Shown in pieces: positions 8,915-17,760 of a stretch of 64,000 bases of DNA (positions are counted from its first letter, which is position 1; each line of letters begins with the position of its first letter). Below the pieces are notes generated by a model. It did no database searches. It saw only the letters and a program-made list of their open reading frames with translations, and was not told the DNA's origin. The DNA lies in the NCBI GenBank assembly GCA_023228865.1, contig JALOAH010000004.1:20678-84677 (forward strand), given 5' to 3'. A program made the position numbers and the translations under genes. This DNA is from Porticoccaceae bacterium (lineage in GTDB: Bacteria; Pseudomonadota; Gammaproteobacteria; Pseudomonadales; Porticoccaceae).

Positions 8915-11470
8915 TTATTCACCTGCGGCATCACTGCCATCGTCCGTTTCTTCAATGCGCGCCAAGCCCACCAGTTTTTCATCGCCGCGAACGCGAATGA
9001 GTCTGACGCCCTGGGTAATACGACCGAGGATCGACACCTCGGCAACCCGAGTGCGCACCAGGGTGCCCTGGTCGGAAATGAGCATGATCTCGTCAGAATC
9101 CGATACCTGTAAGGCACCCACCAGCTGACCATTGCGCTCGCTGGTTTGCATGGCGATGACGCCCTGGTTGCCACGGCCTTTGCGGGGAAATTCCGTGGTT
9201 TCAGTGCGCTTGCCATAGCCATTGCTGCTCACAGTGAGAATCTGGTGCTGGGCTTCGGGAATAATCAGGGCAATCACCTCCTGTCCTTCAGCCATGCGAA
9301 TACCGCGCACACCCCGCGCTGTTCTGCCCATGGGGCGAACATCGTTTTCATCAAAACGCGCCGCTTTGCCGCTGCTGGCGACAAGGATAACGTCCTTGCT
9401 GCCGTCGGTGATGGCGGTGCCGACAAGGTGATCACCTTCGTCCAGCTCCACCGCCCGCAACCCGGAACTGCGGGGGCGGGAAAATGACTCCAGGGAAGTT
9501 TTCTTGACAGTGCCAAACGCGGTGGCCATAAAAATAAAATGGTCTTCTGTATATTCTTTTATCGGCAGGATAGAGGTTACCCGCTCCCCCGCTTCCAGGG
9601 GCAACAGATTGACCATGGGGCGACCACGGGAATTTCTGCCGGCCACGGGAATTTGATAGACCTTGAGCCAAAACACCTTGCCGGCATTGGTGAAGCACAG
9701 CATGGTGTCGTGGGTACTGGCAATCAAGAGATGCTCGACAAAATCTTCATCCTTGACCGCCGTCGCCGACTTGCCGGTACCACCGCGGCGCTGGGCCTGA
9801 TAGGCGTCCAGGGGTTGCGCCTTGGCATAGCCGCCGTGGGAGATGGTCACCACGCGATCTTCTTCGGGAATCAGGTCTTCTACTGTCAGGTCATGTTGGC
9901 TCTCAATAATCTCGGTGCGCCGAGCATCGCCGAACTCGGCGCGCACTTCTGCCAATTCTTCGCGAATCACTTCCATCAAACGGTCCGGGCTGGAAAGAAT
10001 GTGGAGATAAGCGGCGATTTCGCCAATTTTTTCCTGGTATTCCGCCATCAGTTTTTCGTGCTCCATACCGGTAAGGCGGTGGAGACGAAGATCGAGAATG
10101 GCTTGCGCCTGGGCGGGAGACAAGTGGTAACCGTTGTCGACAAGACCAAAGCCCGCACCCAGTTCTTCCGGCTTGCAGGCATCGCTGCCGGTCTTTTCGA
10201 GAAACTGGAGGACGGCACCCGGTTCCCAGGTGGCGGCGAGCAGGCGCTCGCGCGCATCGGCTGGCGTTGCCGATGTTTTTATCATGTCGATAACGGTATC
10301 GATATTGGAAATAGCCACAGCCAACCCTTCCAGCAAATGGCCTCTTTCCCGCGCCTTGCGCAACAGGAATACGGTTCTGCGGGTGACCACTTCGCGGCGA
10401 TGGCGAATAAAGGCCTCAAGGAGCTCCTTGAGATTCAGGGTGCGCGGTTGATCATCGACGAGGGCGACAATATTGATGCCAAAAACGCTTTGCAGCTGGG
10501 TCTGGGCGTAGAGATTGTTGAGCACCACATCGCCGACTTCGCCCCGCTTCAGCTCTATGACCACGCGAAGGCCGTCTTTGTCGGACTCGTCGCGCAGCTC
10601 GGAAATACCTTCCAGTTTCTTTTCTTTGACCAACTCGGCGATGCGCTCAATTAATCGCGCCTTGTTCAGCTGGTAGGGTATTTCGTGAATGATAATGGTC
10701 TCGCGACCGGTTTTTCCGTCCCGCTCCACTTCAGCCTTGGCGCGCACATAGATACGGCCACGACCTGTTCGGTAAGCCTGCACTATACCGGCACGGCCAT
10801 TGATAATGGCTCCTGTGGGGAAATCCGGGCCGGGAATGTACTCCATCAACTCGTCGATATCGAGATCCGGATTTTCAATCAAGGCCAAAGCGCCATTGAT
10901 GACTTCCGTAAGATTGTGAGGAGGAATATTGGTGGCCATACCCACAGCGATGCCCGAAGACCCGTTGACCAGCAGGTTGGGAATGCGCGTGGGCAGGACA
11001 TCGGGAATTTTTTCCTGGCCATCGTAGTTGTCGACGAAATCGACAGTTTCTTTTTCCAGGTCGGCAAGCAGGGAGTGGGAAATTTTCGCCATGCGAATTT
11101 CGGTATAGCGCATGGCGGCGGCGGAATCGCCGTCGATGGAGCCGAAGTTGCCCTGGCCATCCACCAGCATGTAGCGCATTGAAAATGGCTGCGCCATGCG
11201 CACAATGGTGTCGTAAACGGCGGAATCCCCGTGGGGATGGTATTTACCAATAACATCGCCCACCACCCTGGCAGATTTTTTGTAGGATTTGTTCCAGTCG
11301 TTCTTGAGCTCGCTCATGGCGAACAGCACGCGGCGATGAACCGGCTTCAGGCCGTCGCGAACATCCGGCAGCGCCCGCCCCACAATCACACTCATGGCAT
11401 AGTCGAGGTAAGACTGCTTCAGCTCGTCTTCAATATTGACAGGCTGAATTTCTCTGGCTATTTCACCCAT
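8915..11470 (-). CDS. gyrA: DNA gyrase subunit A
   Basis: An 851-residue type II topoisomerase subunit. The breakage-reunion domain carries catalytic Tyr122 ([10 protein letters not shown]). The quinolone-resistance region has Ser83 and Asp87 ([10 protein letters not shown]), the usual susceptible-type residues. The C-terminal beta-pinwheel includes the GyrA box QRRGGTGKS. With GyrB it introduces negative supercoils using ATP. It is the first gene of a minus-strand row gyrA-pheA-tyrA/aroA-cmk-rpsA and is divergent from mtaD. Confidence 0.98.
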   Translation of the reverse strand: MGEIAREIQPVNIEDELKQSYLDYAMSVIVGRALPDVRDGLKPVHRRVLFAMSELKNDWNKSYKKSARVVGDVIGKYHPHGDSAVYDTIVRMAQPFSMRYMLVDGQGNFGSIDGDSAAAMRYTEIRMAKISHSLLADLEKETVDFVDNYDGQEKIPDVLPTRIPNLLVNGSSGIAVGMATNIPPHNLTEVINGALALIENPDLDIDELMEYIPGPDFPTGAIINGRAGIVQAYRTGRGRIYVRAKAEVERDGKTGRETIIIHEIPYQLNKARLIERIAELVKEKKLEGISELRDESDKDGLRVVIELKRGEVGDVVLNNLYAQTQLQSVFGINIVALVDDQPRTLNLKELLEAFIRHRREVVTRRTVFLLRKARERGHLLEGLAVAISNIDTVIDMIKTSATPADARERLLAATWEPGAVLQFLEKTGSDACKPEELGAGFGLVDNGYHLSPAQAQAILDLRLHRLTGMEHEKLMAEYQEKIGEIAAYLHILSSPDRLMEVIREELAEVRAEFGDARRTEIIESQHDLTVEDLIPEEDRVVTISHGGYAKAQPLDAYQAQRRGGTGKSATAVKDEDFVEHLLIASTHDTMLCFTNAGKVFWLKVYQIPVAGRNSRGRPMVNLLPLEAGERVTSILPIKEYTEDHFIFMATAFGTVKKTSLESFSRPRSSGLRAVELDEGDHLVGTAITDGSKDVILVASSGKAARFDENDVRPMGRTARGVRGIRMAEGQEVIALIIPEAQHQILTVSSNGYGKRTETTEFPRKGRGNQGVIAMQTSERNGQLVGALQVSDSDEIMLISDQGTLVRTRVAEVSILGRITQGVRLIRVRGDEKLVGLARIEETDDGSDAAGE

Positions 11471-11563
11471 AGTTTTGTTGTTCCAGGTTATTTTTTCGAT
11501 TGCTCCAGAGACACTTTAAGAGCCACTTTAAAAGTGCTTCTACCCCCTGAGCACAAGCGCGGC

Positions 11564-11572
11564 AGTATAGCA
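11564..11572 (-). promoter_or_regulatory. Extended -10 element of the gyrA promoter
   Basis: The minus strand has TGCTATACT, an extended -10 hexamer, about 95 bases before the gyrA ATG. No clear -35 hexamer is visible, which fits an extended -10 promoter. Confidence 0.4.
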
Positions 11573-11690
11573 CAGCTTAACCCTGTTGCGCCCACTGGAG
11601 AGGTTATTGGCCGAGGGCGCTTTAGGGGCGGCGCATTCAGAATAAAGCCTGTTTTGCGGTATACTTGCGGCCTTTTCACCAGGAGCCGCC

Positions 11691-13010
11691 ATGAACCCGG
11701 AAGCTGTGGATCTCGTTATCAACGCGAAATGGATTATTCCTGTGATCCCGGAAAACGCTGTTTTTACAGATTGCTCCGTGGCTCTACGCAATGGCGCTAT
11801 TGTCGCCATCTGCCCCAAAGCCGAGGCCGGCAGGCGTTTTGCGGCAAAAACCGTTCTCGACCTCGGCAATCACGCCCTGATTCCCGGGCTTGTCAACGCC
11901 CACGGCCACGCCGCCATGACATTGTTTCGGGGTTATGCAGACGATCTCGACCTCAAAAGCTGGCTCAACGACCATATCTGGCCGGCGGAAACCCGCTGGG
12001 TCAGTGAAGAATTTGTCCGCGACGGCGCCGAGCTGGCCATCGCCGAAATGATCAAAAGTGGCACCACCTGCTTTGGCGATATGTATTTTTTCCCCGACCA
12101 GGTGGCGGAAGCCAGTCGCGATCTCGGCATGCGCAGCCAGGTGGCCTTCCCCATCATCAACTTTGCCACCGCCTGGGCGCGGGACGGGGATGATTATATT
12201 CACAAAGGTCTCGCCCTGCGGGACAGCTTCAAGGGCAATGATCTGGTGACCATCGCTTTTGGCCCCCACGCACCTTACACCGTGGAAGATCGTCTCTTTG
12301 AAAAAGTGGTCACCTATGCCAACGAGCTGGATGCGGCGATTCAGGTGCATCTTCACGAAACTCTGTCTGAAGTTGAGGATGCCGTGCGCACCGCGGGGAA
12401 AAAGCCGCTGCAAAGGCTTTTTGACATGGGGCTGCTCTCCCCCAATACCCAGTGCGTTCACATGGTGGCTCTCGACGACGAAGATATTGAGCTGGTGGCT
12501 GCCAGCAAGGCTCACGTCATCCACTGCCCAAAGTCCAACATGAAGCTGGGCAATGGCAGTTGCCCTGTCACCCGTCTTATGGACAGCGGCGTCAATGTCG
12601 CCCTGGGTACGGACGGCGCCGCCAGCAACAACAGCCTTGATATGTTCGCAGAAATGCAATTTGCCTCGCTGCTGGCAAAGGGCGCCGCTTCAGACCCTAC
12701 CGCCCTCGATGTTCACCAGACCCTGCGCATGGCCACCATCAATGGCGCTCGCGCCCTCGGAATGGAAAAAAAGATCGGCAGTATCGAACCGGGAAAATCC
12801 GCCGATCTGGTCGCCGTCGATCTTTCGGGAATTCACCAGCAGCCCCTGCATAACCCCCTGTCGCAGCTCATCTATACCCAGTCCGGCAGCAATGTCAGCC
12901 ACGTCTGGGTCGCAGGAAAAGCCCTGCTTAACAATGGCGAATTTACCCATATCAATGAGCAGGCACTGATCGCCAGGGCACAGCACTGGCACAACAATCT
13001 CGCAAAGTAG
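11691..13010 (+). CDS. mtaD: 5-methylthioadenosine/S-adenosylhomocysteine deaminase (amidohydrolase)
   Basis: A 439-residue metal-dependent amidohydrolase of the TRZ/ATZ group. The metal motif NAHGHAAM (His71, His73) is followed by further ligands in HLHETLSEVEDA and HCPKSNMKLGNG, and ALGTDGAASNN carries the catalytic aspartate. It is the orthologue type found beside ubiG and mupP in Pseudomonas, where the enzyme deaminates methylthioadenosine to methylthioinosine. A good ribosome site, CAGGAG, lies six bases before the ATG. It leads the plus-strand row mtaD-ubiG-mupP-yciK. Confidence 0.92.
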   Translation: MNPEAVDLVINAKWIIPVIPENAVFTDCSVALRNGAIVAICPKAEAGRRFAAKTVLDLGNHALIPGLVNAHGHAAMTLFRGYADDLDLKSWLNDHIWPAETRWVSEEFVRDGAELAIAEMIKSGTTCFGDMYFFPDQVAEASRDLGMRSQVAFPIINFATAWARDGDDYIHKGLALRDSFKGNDLVTIAFGPHAPYTVEDRLFEKVVTYANELDAAIQVHLHETLSEVEDAVRTAGKKPLQRLFDMGLLSPNTQCVHMVALDDEDIELVAASKAHVIHCPKSNMKLGNGSCPVTRLMDSGVNVALGTDGAASNNSLDMFAEMQFASLLAKGAASDPTALDVHQTLRMATINGARALGMEKKIGSIEPGKSADLVAVDLSGIHQQPLHNPLSQLIYTQSGSNVSHVWVAGKALLNNGEFTHINEQALIARAQHWHNNLAK

Positions 13011-13048
13011 TATTTTGCTGACACAGAACTAACGGGGAACACCTGGCT

Positions 13049-13792
13049 ATGGCAACAGACAGCAACTTTAACGACGCTAATTTTGATCCGGGGGAAATTG
13101 CCAAGTTTGAAGCCCTGGCCTCCCGCTGGTGGGATCGGGAAAGCGAATTCAAGCCTTTGCACGAAATTAATCCTTTGCGCGCCAACTGGATAGACCGGCA
13201 CGCCCCCGTTGCAGGTAAGGCTCTAATCGACATCGGCTGCGGGGGCGGCATCCTGTGCGAAGCCCTCGCCCAGCGCGGCGCCATGGTCACCGGTATCGAC
13301 ATGGGCGCGGCTCCCCTTTCCGTGGCCGAGCTCCATCGCCTGGAAAGCGGCGTCGAGGTCACCTATATTCAGGCCAGCGCAGAAAAAATGGCTCTCAGCC
13401 ACAGGGCGCAGTTTGATATTGTCACCTGCCTGGAAATGCTTGAACACGTTCCCGATCCCGCCTCTGTCGTTCGCGCCTGCGCCGATCTGGTCAAGCCCGG
13501 GGGACAGCTGTTTTTTTCCACCATCAATCGCAACCCGAAATCCTATGTGTTCGCCATTTTGGGAGCTGAATATGTGCTCAACATGCTGCCTAGGGGCACC
13601 CACGATTACAGCAAGTTTATTCGCCCCTCGGAGCTTTCCCAGTGGCTGCGGGATGCCGGCTTGGAACTGCGCCATATCACCGGCATGGTCTACAATCCCT
13701 TGACTAAAGTCTACCGCCTTAAAGAGGCCGACGTCGACGTCAACTATCTGGTGCACGCCGTAAAACCCGCAGAGGGCTGCGCCAATGTCTAA
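13049..13792 (+). CDS. ubiG: Ubiquinone biosynthesis O-methyltransferase
   Basis: A 247-residue class I SAM methyltransferase. The SAM-binding loop [11 protein letters not shown] is at 61-71, and the N-terminal [19 protein letters not shown] block is typical of UbiG. It carries out both O-methylations in ubiquinone synthesis. It lies 38 bases after mtaD and overlaps mupP by eight bases, which suggests coupled translation. Confidence 0.96.
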   Translation: MATDSNFNDANFDPGEIAKFEALASRWWDRESEFKPLHEINPLRANWIDRHAPVAGKALIDIGCGGGILCEALAQRGAMVTGIDMGAAPLSVAELHRLESGVEVTYIQASAEKMALSHRAQFDIVTCLEMLEHVPDPASVVRACADLVKPGGQLFFSTINRNPKSYVFAILGAEYVLNMLPRGTHDYSKFIRPSELSQWLRDAGLELRHITGMVYNPLTKVYRLKEADVDVNYLVHAVKPAEGCANV

Positions 13793-14465
13793 GCCCCTGC
13801 CCTCCAGCTACAAAGCGGTGCTCTTTGATCTCGACGGTACATTGCTTGACACTGCTCCGGATTTCGTCACCACCCTGAACCGCATGCTGGCGGAGAAAAA
13901 CCTGCCCCCCCTGCCCCCGGAAAAAATTCGCGCCGCCGTCACCAATGGTTCTGTGGGTCTTATCGAGCTGGGCTTTGGCCTCAAACCGCAACAGGCAGAA
14001 TTTGAACCTCTACGCCAGCAATTTCTTGACTACTACTTTGAATGTCTTACGGAAAATACTCGGCTTTTTCCCGGCATGGAATCCCTGCTTGGCAAACTTG
14101 CAGACTTTGCCATTCCCTGGGGCATCGTCACCAACAAGCCCTCCCGTTATACCGATGAGATTCTCGCCAGGCTGTGGCTGCCCTGCCAGCCGCAAACGGT
14201 GATATGCCCGGATCATGTCACACGCGCGAAACCAGACCCGGAACCGGTTTTACTCGCCTGTAAACAGCTCAACATAGCGCCGCAACAATCCCTGCTGGTC
14301 GGGGATCATCGCCGCGACATTGAATCCGGACTCAACGCCGGCTGTTACACGGTGTCGGCGGCCTATGGCTATATTGACAGCGATGAAAACCCCGACCACT
14401 GGGGCGCCCACTACCTGGTCAACCATGCCTCTGAAATTGGCTCTATCCTCTTTACCACCCGCTAA
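13785..14465 (+). CDS. mupP: HAD phosphatase, N-acetylmuramic acid 6-phosphate phosphatase type
   Basis: A 226-residue HAD-IA hydrolase: motif [13 protein letters not shown] with nucleophile Asp15 and acid/base Asp17, motif [11 protein letters not shown], motif [13 protein letters not shown]. The family also contains phosphoglycolate phosphatase, but the position directly after ubiG and before yciK is that of MupP in Pseudomonas, which acts in a peptidoglycan recycling route to UDP-MurNAc. Assignment to MupP rather than Gph rests on this neighbourhood. Confidence 0.88.
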   Translation: MSKPLPSSYKAVLFDLDGTLLDTAPDFVTTLNRMLAEKNLPPLPPEKIRAAVTNGSVGLIELGFGLKPQQAEFEPLRQQFLDYYFECLTENTRLFPGMESLLGKLADFAIPWGIVTNKPSRYTDEILARLWLPCQPQTVICPDHVTRAKPDPEPVLLACKQLNIAPQQSLLVGDHRRDIESGLNAGCYTVSAAYGYIDSDENPDHWGAHYLVNHASEIGSILFTTR

Positions 14466-14501
14466 CTCGCCACTACCGGGCAGCAACCACTGGAAATTAT
14501 T

Positions 14502-15254
14502 GTGACTATATCTCTCGACAACTATCAACCCGCAGCCCAATTACTGGAAGATCGTATTGTTCTGGTCACCGGTGCCGGCGAAGGTATCGGCAAAGCGGCG
14601 GCCCTGGCCTATGCAGCCCACGGCGCCACAGTGATTCTTGCAGGGCGCACAGTGGCAAAGCTTGAGCAGGTTTATGATCTCATTGAAAAAACAGGTTATC
14701 CGCAGCCGAGCATTTATCCCGTTGATCTCAACGGCGCCGGCGAGGATGATTTTAATGCCCTGAGGGATACCCTCGAGGTTCAATTTGGCCGCCTCGACGG
14801 TCTTCTTCACAATGCCGGCGAACTGGGTGAACGCACGCCCATTGCCAATTACAGCCTTTCGAGCTGGGTCAAGGTCATGAACGTCAACGTTACCGCCCAG
14901 TTTCTGCTCACCAAAGCCCTGCTGCCGGTTTTGGAAAAATCCCGCGACGCCGCGATCATCTTTACCTCTTCCAGTGTCGGCAGAAAAGGCCGAGCCTTTT
15001 GGGGCGCCTACGCAGTATCGAAATTTGCCACCGAGGGACTCAGTCAGGTGCTGGCTGATGAATTGGATGGCGTCTCCAATATCAGGGTCAACTGCCTGAA
15101 TCCCGGCGCGACGCGAACCCAGATGAGAGCCAAGGCCTATCCTGCCGAAGATCCGCGCACACTCAAATCTCCGGAGCAGATAATGGCCGCCTATTTATTT
15201 CTGATGGGGGCGGACAGCAAAGGTATCAACGGACAGTCCCTCGACGCCCAGTAA
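14502..15254 (+). CDS. yciK: YciK-family short-chain dehydrogenase
   Basis: A 250-residue SDR oxidoreductase. It has the cofactor loop TGAGEGIG (23-30), the NAG motif in LLHNAGELGE, serines at 156-158, and Tyr170/Lys174 in YAVSK. The long N-terminus before the Rossmann fold and LNPGATRTQMRAKAYP are typical of YciK. The physiological substrate is unknown. The start is GTG at 14502, preceded by GGAAATT; no ATG fits. Confidence 0.9.
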   Translation: MTISLDNYQPAAQLLEDRIVLVTGAGEGIGKAAALAYAAHGATVILAGRTVAKLEQVYDLIEKTGYPQPSIYPVDLNGAGEDDFNALRDTLEVQFGRLDGLLHNAGELGERTPIANYSLSSWVKVMNVNVTAQFLLTKALLPVLEKSRDAAIIFTSSSVGRKGRAFWGAYAVSKFATEGLSQVLADELDGVSNIRVNCLNPGATRTQMRAKAYPAEDPRTLKSPEQIMAAYLFLMGADSKGINGQSLDAQ

Positions 15255-15290
15255 CCACCGCCACTGGAATGGTTGGCGCGGAAGTTGTGG

Positions 15291-15349
15291 TTGCGTCAGC
15301 TGCCTGGATGTTCGCGCCGGAAGCGGCGGCTTTCAGCCTGCTGACGCAA
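15291..15349. other. Inverted repeat between convergent yciK and ppiD
   Basis: TTGCGTCAGC (15291-15300) is matched in inverse orientation by GCTGACGCAA (15340-15349), with further GC-rich pairing possible inside. It lies between two convergent stop codons, so it may act as a shared 3' structure, although a good T run is missing. Confidence 0.45.
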
Positions 15350-15357
15350 GTTTCCGG

Positions 15358-17232
15358 TTAGCGGCGGGAGATCTCAGCTGCTGCTTCGAGGGCGTCGATA
15401 TAGGCAATAAACTCTCGCACCGCGTGCTGTTGTACCAGGGATTGGCGCAAGGCGGATTTCTCGCTGGCGGAGAGTTTTTCGCTAGAGCCCGCGCTGATTC
15501 CGGTGAGACCGTAGACAACCATATCGCCACTGGCGGTTTCGACACTACCGTATACGGGAAGGCTTGTGCTCGACGGGTAGGCAAAAACAGCTTCAACCAC
15601 TTCTTTGCCACTGGCGGCGTCAAAGCGGGTGACATCGCTGGCGGTTTCCAGCTTCAATTCCTCAGCCGCCGCCAGGGTTGCCAGGGCTTCACCGGTGCTG
15701 ATTCTGCCGATAATGTCAGCCGCGGCGCGGCGAGCTTTTTGCCGCGCCTTTTCTGCAGTGAGGGTTTCGACAATACCAGCCTCAACCGAAGCCAGAGGCG
15801 CTTTGTGAGCCGGAATAAACTCTTTCAGTTTTACTACGCCATAGTGCTGCTCGCCCAGCTCAACAACCTCGCTGGGATAACCGTGGTTAACAACATCTTC
15901 GCTGAATGCCGCCTTAACGATTTGTGGGTGGGCGGCTATACCTTCACCACCACTTGCCGAAAAGGGCTGAGACACCTTGACACTCAATCCCAGGGATTCA
16001 GCAGCTGGCACCAGGGAATCGGCGCTGTAGGTTTGATCTTTGAGTTTTTCCACATAGGTAGCGAGTTTTTCAGCGGCTTGCTCGGCACGTAACAACTGCT
16101 CGATACGGTCGCGCTCCTCGGCAAAGACCAGGGATTCTGCTTCCGACTTCGCCAAAACCTTGATGAGATGAATGCCGCTTTCGGTCACCACTGGTTGAGA
16201 AACTTCACCAACCGCCACGGTTTCCAGGGCTGAAGCAAAGCCTTCAGGAAGACTGTCGACGGTGAATGATCCGAGACTGCCGCCGCTTTGAGCACTGCCA
16301 AAATCCGCGCTGTAAGCCTGAGCCAGTTCGGCAAAGTCTTCACCGGCAGCCAGTTTCTGCTGAACCTCTGCAAGGGTTGCCTTTGCCCCATCGCCATCAT
16401 TTTCAATAAGAATGTGGGCAAGGTTCCAACTAGAACCCGATTCTTCGGCGCTATTTTGCAACGCATCAAAGCGGGCGCGCAGGGCGTCTTCGTCAATTTC
16501 AACAAATGGCTCCACCGCCGCTGGCGTCAGCTCCAGATATTCGACAACCACCTTGTCAGGCTCGAGAAAGCTGTCGCCGCGGGTTTCATAGTAGTTTTCC
16601 ACTTCCTCCGCAGAAATATTGATATCGTCTTGAAAGCTGGCCAGAGGCAGTGTCAGGTAGTCAAAGGAGCGCGCCTGAAGGACAAGGCGGCTGAACAGGG
16701 CGGCCTGGGGGGCTGTCACTATGGCGCTTGCCTGCAACCCCGCTGACAACTGGTTGGCAAGCAACTCCTTTTTCACCTCAGCCCTGTACTCCAGAGGCGT
16801 AAAACCAAGTCTCGATAGTTGATATTCATACTGATTTTTATCGAAACGGCCATTGTTTTGAAAAGCCTGGTTTTGAACAATGATTTCGTTGAAAGTTTTG
16901 TCGGACGCGGTCATGCCAAAGGATGTGGCGGCCTGGACAATCAGTTTGTCCCTGATCAATTGCTTGATGACAGGATCCCGCAGGCGTTCGTCATCTAGCA
17001 TGGCGGGGTCAATACCACTGAACTGGTTGAGAATTTTCTGGCGCTGCAGCTCGATACCGCGAAGAACTTCAAGCTCGGTGATAGCTTCGTCGTTGACTGT
17101 GACCACCTTGTCGACGGAGGTGCCAGACACGAACAGGGACTCAACACCAAAGAACGCAAATGGAATAATAAGAATAACGACAAGAATAGTGGCGGTTACG
17201 CCTCTCAGTTTATCTCGAAAATCTTGTAACAT
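15358..17232 (-). CDS. ppiD: Peptidyl-prolyl isomerase PpiD, membrane-anchored periplasmic chaperone
   Basis: A 624-residue protein with one N-terminal membrane helix (about 12-34, GVTATILVVILIIPFAFFGV), a SurA-N-like chaperone region, and a parvulin domain at about 260-360 (HILIENDGDGAKATL, then YSADFGSAQSGGSLG). PpiD sits at the SecYEG translocon facing the periplasm and helps nascent outer-membrane and periplasmic proteins fold. It follows hupB as in E. coli and Pseudomonas. Confidence 0.95.
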   Translation of the reverse strand: MLQDFRDKLRGVTATILVVILIIPFAFFGVESLFVSGTSVDKVVTVNDEAITELEVLRGIELQRQKILNQFSGIDPAMLDDERLRDPVIKQLIRDKLIVQAATSFGMTASDKTFNEIIVQNQAFQNNGRFDKNQYEYQLSRLGFTPLEYRAEVKKELLANQLSAGLQASAIVTAPQAALFSRLVLQARSFDYLTLPLASFQDDINISAEEVENYYETRGDSFLEPDKVVVEYLELTPAAVEPFVEIDEDALRARFDALQNSAEESGSSWNLAHILIENDGDGAKATLAEVQQKLAAGEDFAELAQAYSADFGSAQSGGSLGSFTVDSLPEGFASALETVAVGEVSQPVVTESGIHLIKVLAKSEAESLVFAEERDRIEQLLRAEQAAEKLATYVEKLKDQTYSADSLVPAAESLGLSVKVSQPFSASGGEGIAAHPQIVKAAFSEDVVNHGYPSEVVELGEQHYGVVKLKEFIPAHKAPLASVEAGIVETLTAEKARQKARRAAADIIGRISTGEALATLAAAEELKLETASDVTRFDAASGKEVVEAVFAYPSSTSLPVYGSVETASGDMVVYGLTGISAGSSEKLSASEKSALRQSLVQQHAVREFIAYIDALEAAAEISRR

Positions 17233-17301
17233 GGATTTGCCTTGTGGGTGGGTCTCTCAGCGCCTGTTCTGATGCCTGAGGTTTGTTGAGGGCGGAACGA
17301 C

Positions 17302-17326
17302 AAAAAAAGGCGCACCGAAATGCGCC
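17302..17326 (-). terminator. Rho-independent terminator after hupB
   Basis: The minus strand has GGCGCA-TTTCGG-TGCGCC followed by seven T residues, 27 bases after the hupB stop codon. It separates hupB from ppiD. Confidence 0.88.
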
Positions 17327-17352
17327 CCCTGAAGAATACGAACAACAGCTGT

Positions 17353-17625
17353 TTAGTTAACAGCATCCTTGAGGGATTTACCCGCCTTAAAGCCGGGAAC
17401 ATTGGCGGCAGCAATCTGGATTTCCTTGCCAGTCTGAGGATTTCTTCCTGCGCGGGCGGGACGATGCTTAACGGAAAAAGTACCGAAACCGACCAAAGAA
17501 ACCTGATCACCTTTTTTCAATGCGCCGGTGATTGCTTCCAGGACTGAATCCAGAGCCTTGCCTGCTGAGGCCTTGGAAATATCCGCGCCATCAGCAATGG
17601 CATCGATCAACTCTGATTTATTCAC
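17353..17625 (-). CDS. hupB: DNA-binding protein HU-beta
   Basis: A 90-residue DNABII protein, the standard HU length. It starts [18 protein letters not shown] and has the arm region [21 protein letters not shown], ending [14 protein letters not shown] compacts and bends DNA non-specifically. The start is GTG at 17625 with AAGGGG seven bases upstream. It lies 3' of lon as in many gammaproteobacteria and has its own terminator. Confidence 0.97.
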   Translation of the reverse strand: MNKSELIDAIADGADISKASAGKALDSVLEAITGALKKGDQVSLVGFGTFSVKHRPARAGRNPQTGKEIQIAAANVPGFKAGKSLKDAVN

Positions 17626-17760
17626 ACTTATACCCCTTGTTGTTTGATTGAGGCTAGACCTTCACGTCTTCACCGTTTATAACAGAGTGCCGCCAGGTGG
17701 CGACACGACAAAGCGACTTTATACCAACCCCTGTACGGGCTGGTCAAGTAGACTCCGCAT